A stretch of DNA of 64,000 bases from Anaerohabitans sp964387285 (GTDB lineage: Bacteria > Zhuqueibacterota > Zhuqueibacteria > Residuimicrobiales > Residuimicrobiaceae), in NCBI GenBank assembly GCA_964387285.1, contig CAYLWO010000025.1, forward strand, positions 1 to 64,000, in the 5' to 3' direction. Shown piece by piece: positions 42,543-50,933 of the stretch. Each line of letters opens with the position of its first letter. The first letter of the stretch is position 1. The notes under the pieces are model-generated. The model worked only from the letters and a program-made list of their open reading frames with translations, was not told the DNA's origin and made no database searches. The position numbers were made by a program, and so were the translations under genes.

Positions 42543-43967
42543 ATGAGTAAATCGGAGCGGAGTGTTGGCACTCCATATTTGACAAGTATAATCAAAAAAT
42601 TTGTGCAGGATGGTCGTTTCTGGCTGTTAGCCTTAATGACCATCCTGTTGGTATTTTTCCCTTACCCTTCTTCCATTCATAATGCACTGACTCATGCTCC
42701 TGCTGGAGGATACTCTGTAGCCATTTCGATATGGCGCATTAGTTTTGAACCGCTCTTCGGCCCCATCATCTTTATGATGCGCAGCCCAAAACCTCTGCAA
42801 TTATACAGCTCCATCTTTATCGTCACCCTGTTGCTGCTCCTGTGGCCGGCCTGGCGTCGCTCAGGTTCCTATAAAAAACGATTTTTCTATTGGCTGCAAC
42901 TCGCAACGGTTTGCCTGATACTGTTTATATCTTTGTTGCTCGCGATCATTGTAGCGCCCATTCCGAGCGACGTGATCCGCAACCAAAGCCAGGATGTCAT
43001 TCTAGTCAATCCTCACAGCCATAGTCATTTTAGCCATGACGGTCTTGTCTCGCACCGCAGACTGATGGCCTGGCACCGCTATCAGGGCTTTGCTGCCTTT
43101 TTTCTCACCGATCACAATCGCAATGAACAAACACTAAATGCCGTGGCTGCCCAACGCGCCGGGGACATGGCGGCAGAACCGCTTTTACTGGCCGGCATGG
43201 AATATTCCGGCAGCAACCACATTCTCGTGCTCGGACTCAAACGACCCTTTAATTCAAAGGATTACGGGGATACCAGGATCATAGACACCTGCCACGCGCA
43301 ACAGGGCACCGCGATCGTTGCCCATTGGTTCACGCCGGCGAAAAGGACGCGTCCTCTTGCCGATTACGTTGCGGCCGGCTGTGATGGTTTTGAAATCGTC
43401 AATCAGGCCGAGGGCGCCTTTTATGCCGGTTCAAAGGCAGAGCCGGTCATTACAACCTGCATAGAAAACAACTTGACCATGGTGGCTGGTTGTGATTATC
43501 ACGGCTATGGCTATGTTTGTCAATCCTGGACCGGCCTGACCATACCCGGTTGGCATAACCTGAACCAAAATGAACAACAAGAAAACATTCTGGACATATT
43601 TCGCCGGCGGCAACAGGATAAAATCACGGTGCTGGTTATCCATGACCGGCCACAGGGCTCGCTGCCCGCTTTATTACGGCCAGTAACCTTTTTTATCAAT
43701 TACAGCCGTAGTTTGAATTTCTGGCAGCTTTTTTCCTGGTTTACCTGGGTCCTGCTTCTCAGTCGGTTCAAGATTCGAAAGCAATTGGTATTTAAGAGTT
43801 TGGCTATTATTGGCGTGGTGTTTTTACTCATGCTCGGCTGTTATTGGCTCATAACCGGCTATCAGCTTGCCGGTTATAACGAAATATTGGTCGAATATGG
43901 GCGCTACCTTGTACTTTTAGGGCTGCTTTTCACCTTTTTGCTGTGGAAATTTTTCAAAAATTTTTGA
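42543..43967 (+). CDS. Membrane protein with a PHP phosphoesterase-like domain
   Basis: 474 residues. N-terminal membrane helices (about 25-50, 70-90, 110-145) are followed from about residue 155 by a PHP domain: VNPHSHSHFSHDGLVSHRRLMAWHRYQGFAAFFLTDHN holds the His-rich metal motif and GTAIVAHWFTPAK the later His; GCDYHGYG supplies the last ligands. Two or three helices close the protein (FSWFTWVLLLSRF onward). PHP domains hydrolyse phosphate esters; the membrane setting is unusual for the family. Whether the domain faces the cytoplasm or periplasm cannot be read. Confidence 0.75.
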   Translation: MSKSERSVGTPYLTSIIKKFVQDGRFWLLALMTILLVFFPYPSSIHNALTHAPAGGYSVAISIWRISFEPLFGPIIFMMRSPKPLQLYSSIFIVTLLLLLWPAWRRSGSYKKRFFYWLQLATVCLILFISLLLAIIVAPIPSDVIRNQSQDVILVNPHSHSHFSHDGLVSHRRLMAWHRYQGFAAFFLTDHNRNEQTLNAVAAQRAGDMAAEPLLLAGMEYSGSNHILVLGLKRPFNSKDYGDTRIIDTCHAQQGTAIVAHWFTPAKRTRPLADYVAAGCDGFEIVNQAEGAFYAGSKAEPVITTCIENNLTMVAGCDYHGYGYVCQSWTGLTIPGWHNLNQNEQQENILDIFRRRQQDKITVLVIHDRPQGSLPALLRPVTFFINYSRSLNFWQLFSWFTWVLLLSRFKIRKQLVFKSLAIIGVVFLLMLGCYWLITGYQLAGYNEILVEYGRYLVLLGLLFTFLLWKFFKNF

Positions 43968-44053
43968 AAATTTTTTGCGCAAACCTTGGCATTTGTCCGT
44001 ATTAAAGACAAATCAGTATTTTGGGCAGCTAATGTAAAGGTGAGAGGGTTCGC

Positions 44054-44380
44054 ATGGAACTTACTGAAATCAGCATCCGACTCAGGAACGAAAGCAAACT
44101 CAAAGCCTTTGTAAACGTCACCTTTGATAACATGTTTGCGGTCAAAGGACTCAAGATCATATACAGCAAAAAAGGTCTTTTGTTGTGTATGCCAAGCCGC
44201 AAATCAGAGGACGGGACGCAGAGGGATATTGCCCACCCCATTACCAAAGAGTTTCGCACCAGGATGGAGGAGGAGATCCTGGCAGAATACAAACGGGTGG
44301 AGGAACGGGCCGACCGAGGGGAGTATGTTTTCGACGGATCCGAAAAAGAAGAGTGGGCCTACGTCGACGATGAACTCTAA
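44054..44380 (+). CDS. spoVG: SpoVG family protein
   Basis: 108 residues with GGTGAGAGG before the ATG. The family signature is present: MELTEISIRLRN at the start, KAFVNVTFDNMFAVKGLKIIYSKKGLLLCMPSRKSEDGTQRDIAHPI and the C-terminal EEEILAEYKRVEER. In Firmicutes SpoVG binds DNA and RNA and affects septation and virulence genes; in FCB bacteria its role is little known. A strong terminator follows, and the ECF sigma gene starts just beyond. Confidence 0.93.
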   Translation: MELTEISIRLRNESKLKAFVNVTFDNMFAVKGLKIIYSKKGLLLCMPSRKSEDGTQRDIAHPITKEFRTRMEEEILAEYKRVEERADRGEYVFDGSEKEEWAYVDDEL

Positions 44381-44457
44381 TTTTCGGAAGTACTACAGCA
44401 GTTCCCTGCAAGCAGCGCAAGGCATCCGCTGACGAACAGGCAGAGGAGATTTGGTTT

Positions 44458-44498
44458 AAGAGGTTTACTGATTTTTTTGGTAAACCTCTTTTTTTTTG
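44458..44498 (+). terminator. Rho-independent terminator after spoVG
   Basis: Stem AAGAGGTTTAC / GTAAACCTCTT around an 11-nt loop and followed by eight or more T. Confidence 0.95.
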
Positions 44499-44536
44499 CC
44501 AACCTTTTTCGTTTTTCATGGTCTAATAGGGTGCAT

Positions 44537-45067
44537 ATGGAAGATACCGAAATTCAGCTTATCACACGGGCCCAGAACGGCGATCAGGCCGCCTTTACCT
44601 GCCTGGTCCGGCTGCACGATCGTCGGATTTTTCAGATGGTGCAGGCTATCCTGAATGACCTGTTGGACACTCAGGATGTCTATCAGGAGACCTTTCTGCG
44701 CGCTTTTCAGCATATCGCCTCGTTCCGCTTTGAGTGTCAGTTCAGCACATGGGTCGCACAGATTGCCGTCAACCTGGCGCGCACGCGTCTGCGACAGCGA
44801 CGCCTGCGGCACTTTTTATCGTTAAAAGAGGAGCACCATCCCGCGACGGAACAACAGCCACAGGAAGCGGAAATGAACCAGCAGGCATTACGTCAGGCGG
44901 TGGCCGGGCTGCGCGGCCGTTACAAAACCGTGATCACCCTCAAGTATTTGCAAGGCTACAAAATCAAAGAGATTGCGGAAATTCTGGGCTGTCACGAAGG
45001 AACGGTGAAAAACTGTCTTTTTCGAGCCATTGCGAAATTAAGAAAGAGCCTTAACCAAGAGAAATGA
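44537..45067 (+). CDS. ECF sigma factor
   Basis: 176 residues from ATG 44537 (AGGGTG seven bases upstream). Region 2: DTQDVYQETFLRAFQHIASFRFECQFSTWVAQIAVNLARTRLRQ, with the FSTWV core of -10 recognition. Region 4: LRGRYKTVITLKYLQGYKIKEIAEILGCHEGTVKNCLFRAIAKL, the helix-turn-helix for the -35. The gap between stop and the anti-sigma start is only 3 bases. Together with the next three genes it makes an operon regulated, by family rules, through the anti-sigma factor. Confidence 0.95.
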   Translation: MEDTEIQLITRAQNGDQAAFTCLVRLHDRRIFQMVQAILNDLLDTQDVYQETFLRAFQHIASFRFECQFSTWVAQIAVNLARTRLRQRRLRHFLSLKEEHHPATEQQPQEAEMNQQALRQAVAGLRGRYKTVITLKYLQGYKIKEIAEILGCHEGTVKNCLFRAIAKLRKSLNQEK

Positions 45068-45070
45068 ATC

Positions 45071-46057
45071 ATGAAAAGATGTAAATTCTATCAATCTTTG
45101 CTGCCGCTATATCAGAGTGACGAACTTGCTGAAGAAGAGAAAGCGGCTCTGGAAATGCATCTGCAAGAGTGTCCCTCCTGCCGTCGCATTGTGCAGGAGC
45201 AAAGATCGCTAACGCAACAACTGGCTGCGCTGCCCATGTATGAACCATCGGACCAGCTGATGACCGCCCTGCGACGCCGATTGACGGCAAGTTTACCCGT
45301 TCGATCCACGGCACGCAATTGGTCCGGTCGACTCGTACAACCGGCATTTCAGTTCGCTTTGGCCGTATTACTGCTGGCGGTCGGTTTTGGTTTCGGTCGC
45401 CTGTATGGAACCAGAACGCAACCAGAGTCTGCGCTCTTGCAGCAGCTGCTCTCCGCCAGTCAGCCGATCCGCACAACGGAAGGAGAGATCGATCCTTATA
45501 TCGGCGAAATTGAAAAAGTAAAGTACAATCCGAAAACCGGCATGGTGGATATTCAGTACCACACCGTCAATAATATTGTCTATCGCGGCGATGCGACCAG
45601 TCCGTTGGCAAAACAAATACTGCAGCAAGCGGCTGTCGAACAAAAAAATCCCTCCACCCGGCTTTATGCCATGAAAACCATGCAGGCGATAGCGGTCAAG
45701 GAACAGGGATTGGACGCAGATTTGCTGACTTCAATTGAATATCTCTTGCAGAAGGAACAGAATCAGGGTGTAAGGCTCATGGCGCTGCGCGTACTGAAAT
45801 CCGTGCCGATCAACGAAACGATCAAAAACATGCTGGTGCGGATTTTACTCTATGATCAAAACCTCGCTCTGCGCATTCAAGCTTTTGAAACCCTCACCGG
45901 CAATCAGTCGCCGAATAAAGAAATGGAAATGATATTGAAATCCGTCCAGTCCGACACCAGCACGTTTATCCGGCATCGCGCCGGTGAAATGCTGAAAACT
46001 TTTGAGGCAAAGAAAAATAAAACCAAAACCGAACGGGAATTAAGCCGTGAAGGATAA
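45071..46057 (+). CDS. Zinc-finger anti-sigma factor with HEAT-repeat periplasmic domain
   Basis: 328 residues. Residues 1-40 carry the anti-sigma zinc motif H30-X3-C34-X2-C37 (MHLQECPSC) after C4. A single membrane helix lies about residues 92-112 (FQFALAVLLLAVGFGFGRL). Beyond it, a short domain (GEIDPYIGEIEKVKYNPKTGMVDIQYHTVNNIVYRG) and alpha-helical HEAT-like repeats (about 180-320, for example PSTRLYAMKTMQAIAVKEQG, QGVRLMALRVLKSV, LALRIQAFETLTG) would be periplasmic. Such repeats in an anti-sigma sensor suggest protein-protein contact as the input. It is adjacent to the sigma gene and probably binds it. Confidence 0.88.
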   Translation: MKRCKFYQSLLPLYQSDELAEEEKAALEMHLQECPSCRRIVQEQRSLTQQLAALPMYEPSDQLMTALRRRLTASLPVRSTARNWSGRLVQPAFQFALAVLLLAVGFGFGRLYGTRTQPESALLQQLLSASQPIRTTEGEIDPYIGEIEKVKYNPKTGMVDIQYHTVNNIVYRGDATSPLAKQILQQAAVEQKNPSTRLYAMKTMQAIAVKEQGLDADLLTSIEYLLQKEQNQGVRLMALRVLKSVPINETIKNMLVRILLYDQNLALRIQAFETLTGNQSPNKEMEMILKSVQSDTSTFIRHRAGEMLKTFEAKKNKTKTERELSREG

Positions 46058-46061
46058 TATT

Positions 46062-47291
46062 ATGAAAATCGCATTGTTTGTCTTGTTGGCTTTATCACCG
46101 GCCTTTGGCCAGACCATCACCGGTTCCAGCGGGGATTATCAGGCGGTGTTCGAAAAGACCTTTGATGTGGCCGCAGGCGGCACGCTCAAGTTGTATGACA
46201 TCGAAGGCGATGTGCTGATTCGCTCCGAAAAAGCCAGTCAGGTCAAGGTGCTGGTTACGATGAAGGTCGATGTGTATACCCATCAGGAGGTCGAGGAAAT
46301 TGTACAGCGTGCCATGTCGGGCATCGGCCGTAAAAACGGCATGATCACGGTTTCCGGCAGCGGCCAGAATAACGCTGTCGAAAATGACTATCGCATTGTC
46401 ACGCCGAAAAAATTCAATCTCCAGGTGGAAACGTTAAACGGCGATATCGACATAACCGGCGTTGACGGAAACATCGGCGTGAATTCGGCAAGCGGCGACG
46501 TCACACTGGCAGAACTGAACGGCCATATTCAGGTGGAAACGGCGGGCGGAGATTTGGATTTCAATAATCTCTCCGGCGTCTTGCAGGCGCACAGTTCCGG
46601 AGGCGATGTGAAGATTAAAAACAACAGCGCCGAGTCGACCATTCGCACCGATGGCGGCGACATCGATCTGTCAGACTCGAAAGGCATGATGAAACTGGTC
46701 ACCTACGGCGGCAACATCACCCTGGCCAAAATTTCCGGTAAACTCGAGGTGGAAACCATGGGTGGCGACATCACCCTGAAAAATGCCGAAGGCGAAAAAA
46801 TGGTGTTGCACTCCCTGGGTGGCGATATCGACGTAAGCGAAAGCCATGTACCGTTGACCGTTGCCACGGAAGGCGGCGATATCGATGCCAGGACCATCAC
46901 TCAAGATATCGGCGCACGAACGTCCGGCGGCTCGATCGTTCTGGACGATCTGCAGGCCAGTGCCTCGGCATTGACCATGGGCGGCGATATCGATATTCGC
47001 ATGACCCTGCGCGACATGAAAAAACGGCACGCAATTCAGGCAGAGACCACAGGCGGGGATATCAACGTCGAGTTGCCATCCAGACTGCCGGCCACGATCA
47101 CGGCCGAAGTGATGATCGCCCGCCGGTCCGGCAACCGTAACGACATTTACAGCGATTTTCCATTAACAAAAGAGTCTTCAAATGAAACCGGAGATCGAAT
47201 ATTACGTAGTAAAGGGGAGATCAATGGCGGCGGCGACTCTATTGATCTGAAATCCCATGGCGGCGATATTTACATCAAAAAAGGTCTATAA
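46062..47291 (+). CDS. DUF4097 beta-helix protein 1, secreted
   Basis: 409 residues with a signal peptide (MKIALFVLLALSPAFGQ) and AAGGATAATATT before ATG 46062. After a globular start (FEKTFDVAAGGTLKLYDIEGDVLIRSEKASQVKVLVTM) more than ten short repeats of the GGDIDIxxxxGxxxxxT kind, about 20 residues each, build a right-handed beta-helix (GGDLDFNNL, GGDVKIKNN, GGDIDLSDS, GGNITLAKI, GGDITLKNA, GGDIDVSES, GGDIDARTI). The family is often encoded beside ECF sigma factors. It ends GGDIYIKKGL. Function unknown; envelope location is inferred. Confidence 0.88.
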   Translation: MKIALFVLLALSPAFGQTITGSSGDYQAVFEKTFDVAAGGTLKLYDIEGDVLIRSEKASQVKVLVTMKVDVYTHQEVEEIVQRAMSGIGRKNGMITVSGSGQNNAVENDYRIVTPKKFNLQVETLNGDIDITGVDGNIGVNSASGDVTLAELNGHIQVETAGGDLDFNNLSGVLQAHSSGGDVKIKNNSAESTIRTDGGDIDLSDSKGMMKLVTYGGNITLAKISGKLEVETMGGDITLKNAEGEKMVLHSLGGDIDVSESHVPLTVATEGGDIDARTITQDIGARTSGGSIVLDDLQASASALTMGGDIDIRMTLRDMKKRHAIQAETTGGDINVELPSRLPATITAEVMIARRSGNRNDIYSDFPLTKESSNETGDRILRSKGEINGGGDSIDLKSHGGDIYIKKGL

Positions 47292-47305
47292 ACAGGAGCA
47301 TGGCT

Positions 47306-48292
47306 ATGAAAATGAAATCCGTTTTTTGTATTCTGGGTTCAGTCTTGATTGCTGCATCTGCGTTTGCAGACATTGAGGACACGGTCGAAAAAAGTTTCAA
47401 GGTGGGCGACAACGGCACTCTCCTGGTCGACACCCGCCTGGGCAGCATCGAAGTTCAGGCCGTGGGCAGCGGCGATATCAAGGTCACGGTATATCGCAAG
47501 TTCGATACTGACAGCAAAAATCAGATGGAAAAGATCCTCGATAATCTGGAAATGGATTTCAAACAGAGCGGCAACGACGTTTCGGTGATCGTCCGATATC
47601 AAAAAGATGCGGACACGTTTTTCGGTATCGGCCGCACCCGCTTAAAACTGCGTTTTGTCATTACCGTACCCACAAAATACAATGTTGATCTGAAAACATC
47701 CGGCGGCAGTATTGCGGTATCTGATTTGCAGGGACGGGTAGATGCCAGCACCTCGGGCGGCAGCCTGAAATTTGGGCAGATTCAGGGGCCGGTCAACGGA
47801 AAAACCTCCGGCGGCAGCATCACTCTGTTGGGCTGCACCGGGGATGCGGACGTGCACACCTCCGGCGGCAGCATTCGCGTCGGTGAAGTGGACGGCAAAG
47901 TGAACGCCACCACGTCCGGCGGCTCGATCACCATTGAAAAAGCCAAAGGCAGCGTATTGGCTGAAACCTCCGGCGGCGGCATAACCGTGGAAGAGGTCAT
48001 GGGCACCATCAACGCCTCCACTTCCGGCGGCAGCGTGCATGCCACCATTTCCAAGCAACCGGCCGGCTCGTGTGAATTAAGCACCTCAGGCGGCAGCATT
48101 ACCGTCAAATTGGCGGCAGATATCAAAGTGAATGTGGATGCCGGCACCACCGGCGGCCGGGTGACGACCGACTTTCCGGTTACGGTGCAAGGGGAGTTGA
48201 GCAAATCGCATCTGCGCGCCACCATCAACGGCGGCGGCCCGGATTTGATTTTGCACACCTCCGGCGGCAGCATCTATATCAATAAATTGTAA
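47306..48292 (+). CDS. DUF4097 beta-helix protein 2, secreted
   Basis: 328 residues from ATG 47306, placed seven bases after GGAG; ATG 47300 is too close to it. Signal peptide ends near SAFAD. Same plan as the previous gene: N-terminal EDTVEKSFKVGDNGTLLVDTRLGSIEV then about ten TSGGSI repeats (KTSGGSIAVSDL, STSGGSLKFGQI, KTSGGSITLLGC, HTSGGSIRVGEV and so on), last one HTSGGSIYINKL. The motif shift from GGDI to SGGSI marks an ancient duplication. A terminator follows, so it is the last gene of the sigma operon. Confidence 0.88.
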   Translation: MKMKSVFCILGSVLIAASAFADIEDTVEKSFKVGDNGTLLVDTRLGSIEVQAVGSGDIKVTVYRKFDTDSKNQMEKILDNLEMDFKQSGNDVSVIVRYQKDADTFFGIGRTRLKLRFVITVPTKYNVDLKTSGGSIAVSDLQGRVDASTSGGSLKFGQIQGPVNGKTSGGSITLLGCTGDADVHTSGGSIRVGEVDGKVNATTSGGSITIEKAKGSVLAETSGGGITVEEVMGTINASTSGGSVHATISKQPAGSCELSTSGGSITVKLAADIKVNVDAGTTGGRVTTDFPVTVQGELSKSHLRATINGGGPDLILHTSGGSIYINKL

Positions 48293-48316
48293 GTCCTCGT
48301 CCCCCGTAAAAGAAAA

Positions 48317-48352
48317 AAGCCTGGAATCAGCAATGATTTCGGGCTTTTTTTA
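48317..48352 (+). terminator. Terminator of the sigma / DUF4097 operon
   Basis: Imperfect stem AAGCCTGGAATC / GATTTCGGGCTT with loop AGCAAT followed by seven T. Confidence 0.8.
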
Positions 48353-48516
48353 TCCTTTTGTAAAGTCAAAAATTTTTAAGGCCGATGAAAACGCAGAGAA
48401 TAACGTGATATCTCGTCCACGACTTTAACGGTCACACTCAAATATTATCCTGAGAGTAATTCTGCAATGTAAACCACGAAATACATGACCGCCAAACCGC
48501 GTACAACCTGTAGCAT

Positions 48517-48555
48517 AAAAAAAGGGTCCATAACCCCACAAAGGGAAATGGACCC
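48517..48555 (-). terminator. Terminator of the minus-strand genes at 48581-50684
   Basis: On the minus strand GGGTCCAT and ATGGACCC enclose a 16-nt loop and are followed by seven T. Confidence 0.85.
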
Positions 48556-48580
48556 ATACTGATAAATGGCTAAATGGCGA

Positions 48581-49102
48581 TTAAAAAACGAACAGATACG
48601 TATCCTCGCCAAAAGCATAGAACTGCCTATTCGTTCCAGCCAAATAGCATTTCAGACGAAATTTGCTATTGGCAAAGTAGCCGGTTTCGTTCTTTACGCA
48701 TGGCAATAAAAGATCGTTATATCCGTCCCGATCCAGATCCCGCACCGTGTACTTGAACGCGCCTTTGTGATCTCTGTTTACCTTTAATTGATAAAGATGG
48801 CCGCTGTCATACACCTGCCAACTGTCATTCAGATCAATCCACAAAGGATCAAACTGAAAGGTAAAGGGACCGCCGCTGGTTGCCACCGTCACATAGCCGC
48901 CGTAGATGACCACAACCGGATCCTTGCCATACTGTTTCTGATAACTCAGCGTGTTATCCCGATCTTTGGGATTGATTTCCATGCGCATGGGAATGACTGT
49001 TCCAGCGGGCAAACTCACCATATCCAAAGCCGGTTGCGGACCGGTGGGTACCGTTGTCGCGTTGCCCTTCATTGACAATACCGGGTCGGACCAAGACAAC
49101 AT
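48581..49102 (-). CDS. Small protein of unknown function, possibly a remnant
   Basis: 173 residues if it starts at ATG 49102; M11 (49072) is another choice. No signal peptide, no ribosome site. The frame is open a further 14 codons upstream to a TAA near 49145. Recognisable segments: MVSLPAGTVIPMRMEINPKDRDNT, DPVVVIYGGYVTVATSGGPFTFQFDPLWIDLNDSW and VRDLDRDGYNDLLLPCVKNETGYF, the last like an FG-GAP or calcium-loop Asp run. The lack of an export signal beside T9SS-cargo neighbours suggests a C-terminal fragment of a larger secreted protein, or a start missed by this reading. Confidence 0.45.
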   Translation of the reverse strand: MLSWSDPVLSMKGNATTVPTGPQPALDMVSLPAGTVIPMRMEINPKDRDNTLSYQKQYGKDPVVVIYGGYVTVATSGGPFTFQFDPLWIDLNDSWQVYDSGHLYQLKVNRDHKGAFKYTVRDLDRDGYNDLLLPCVKNETGYFANSKFRLKCYLAGTNRQFYAFGEDTYLFVF

Positions 49103-49184
49103 CTTGATTTTGTAAGAACGGAATTCTACTATGATTGTAGGTAATTAAACCATGGTATACAAATAACTTGTCCTGGTCCGACCC
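49083..49184. repeat. REPIN-like inverted repeat with GGGTCGGACCA arms
   Basis: Forward 49083-49099 GGGTCGGACCAAGACAA and 49168-49184 TTGTCCTGGTCCGACCC are inverted copies, 16 of 17 bases complementary, separated by 68 bp. Similar GGGGTCAGACC-type ends are known around REP-associated transposases, so this may be a non-autonomous REP doublet. It lies across the start of the gene at 49102 and just past the end of the T9SS cargo gene. Confidence 0.65.
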
Positions 49185-49187
49185 CAA

Positions 49188-50684
49188 TTACTTGAGCAAA
49201 ATCATTGTTTTGCATTCATGAAATGTGGGAGTATCCACATGATAGAAATACAGACCTGAAGCCAGTCCTTGACCTGAAAAAATAAACTTGTGGCGTCCGG
49301 CCGACAACGGACCCTCATGGATCAATGCCATTTCACGTCCGGATATATCCGCAACCGAGATGCGCACCTTTTCGTTTTGCGGTAAGGTGAATTCGATCGT
49401 GGTGATAGGATTGAACGGATTGGGATAATTCTGTTGTAACATGAAATCAGAGATGACGCCTGTTTTAACCGTTACTGGTCCATGCAGAGTTTGTCGACCG
49501 CAAAAATCAATATCAGCCATTTTATAATAATAGATTTTGTTGCCGCCAACGTTCCGGTCCAAATAGGTGTAGTGATGCTCCATCTCGCTGTTGCCGGCTG
49601 CGGCAAGGGGTTCGTTATTTAATTGAAGGTAGGGACCGCTCTCCTCTTCTGCGCGGAATACGAAAAAGCCCAAATTATTGGTCTCTGACCTTGTTGTCCA
49701 GGCCAGGTTAACGCCGCCGGCTGTCCATTCCGCCTGATAATCAGCCAACTCTACTGGGACGACATAATCGTCGCTCAATTCCGAAATCAAGCCGATCCAT
49801 AAAAAGCTGGCGCCTAGTAATCCAGGTACGTCATTTTTTGATTCAATTTGTACGTTGAATCTTTGCTGCATCGGCGGAAAAATATAGTGCGCATCAAAGA
49901 CGTCCCACTCTTCGCCATTTTTATCGCCCAAAGGCCAATGGGGCTCGGTAATGCCGACAGCGCCCGGTTCATTGATCAAGTTAGCCGGCTCGCTAACTGC
50001 TGTGGGTTGCACCCAAATCGCATTAGGACGATTCTCTTTGACGCCGCCGACTAGAAGAACGTACCTAAGATATTTATGATAAGAGTTGTTGCCGAGATAA
50101 ACGGAAGTTACTTCCGAGTTCGGCCCGCGCGGCGGATCATAAAGCGCATAGGCCGCATCTAGTCCGTCCAATATCTGGATATGTTGATTAGGCCCAACAT
50201 TGTATTTATAGATCACTACCAGGGCGGCGCCATAACGATAACGAATGGGAGCAAAATCGCTGACCAGATACGTATGGAAATCCGGTTGCACGAGGGAAGT
50301 GACTTCGGCGCGATAGGCGTAGTGAAAAGTGGGCACGTCCTCCCACCACAGATCCGGTCCATAGCTCTGCTCGGCCACGACCGGATGAGCCACTCCCCCA
50401 TCCACCGATAAAGCTACCTGATTATCACCACCGCCGGTCAGGTCAAACCCGGCCCAGTATAAAAAAGCTTTTTCAACAGTGCCCTGGAACCATAGATTCA
50501 TCGTTCCGCTCGGGTTGTTTTGCATGCCGACGCCCTGGACAGCAACGCCATAGGTGCCATGCACCTCATAAATCTTTTGTAATTTGCCGTCGCCTAAAAG
50601 TGTTGAGGTCTGAATTAACAACAGCACCATTGCCAATATCGGCAATTTGCAGTTTTTCATAAAAACAAAAACACCCCTTTTCAT
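49188..50684 (-). CDS. Secreted DUF3344-like protein, T9SS cargo
   Basis: 498 residues with AGGAG before ATG 50684 and a signal sequence ending near LLGDG. The large N-terminal region (VEKAFLYWAGFDLTGGGDNQVALSVDGG, ADVTSLV-like REVTSLV, GAALVVIYKYNVGPNQHIQILDGLD) resembles DUF3344, a beta-sandwich seen in archaeal and bacterial surface proteins. A Fn3-like piece (PVELADYQAEWTAGGVNLAWTTRSETNNLGFFVFR) and the sorting domain (NYPNPFNPITTIEFTLPQ to CKTMILLK) follow. The same Fn3-plus-sorting tail appears in the proteins at 33741 and 37900. Role unknown. Confidence 0.8.
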   Translation of the reverse strand: MKRGVFVFMKNCKLPILAMVLLLIQTSTLLGDGKLQKIYEVHGTYGVAVQGVGMQNNPSGTMNLWFQGTVEKAFLYWAGFDLTGGGDNQVALSVDGGVAHPVVAEQSYGPDLWWEDVPTFHYAYRAEVTSLVQPDFHTYLVSDFAPIRYRYGAALVVIYKYNVGPNQHIQILDGLDAAYALYDPPRGPNSEVTSVYLGNNSYHKYLRYVLLVGGVKENRPNAIWVQPTAVSEPANLINEPGAVGITEPHWPLGDKNGEEWDVFDAHYIFPPMQQRFNVQIESKNDVPGLLGASFLWIGLISELSDDYVVPVELADYQAEWTAGGVNLAWTTRSETNNLGFFVFRAEEESGPYLQLNNEPLAAAGNSEMEHHYTYLDRNVGGNKIYYYKMADIDFCGRQTLHGPVTVKTGVISDFMLQQNYPNPFNPITTIEFTLPQNEKVRISVADISGREMALIHEGPLSAGRHKFIFSGQGLASGLYFYHVDTPTFHECKTMILLK

Positions 50685-50933
50685 TGCGTACTCCTGTCTA
50701 TATATTGTACCAATTGGCATACTTTCGTTCCACATACTCCTTTGATGAAATATGGTAATTATATGATTTACAAGTCTGGACCAATCAGAACCCCGTTACT
50801 GAAAATACGATATGCAAAGCCTGTACCAGCGATAAAATAAAATCCGTTAAATCACGTTTTCTCAAGCAAAAGCGCTTGCGTTTATGCCGCTTGATGTTTA
50901 AATTCATTGCATTCGATTTGCTGCAGGATTGGT

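Noticed and set aside
48954..49187. Minus-strand frame starting MGSDQDKLF
   Set aside because: It lies over the inverted repeat and overlaps the 173-residue gene in another frame; its sequence has no domain-like pattern.
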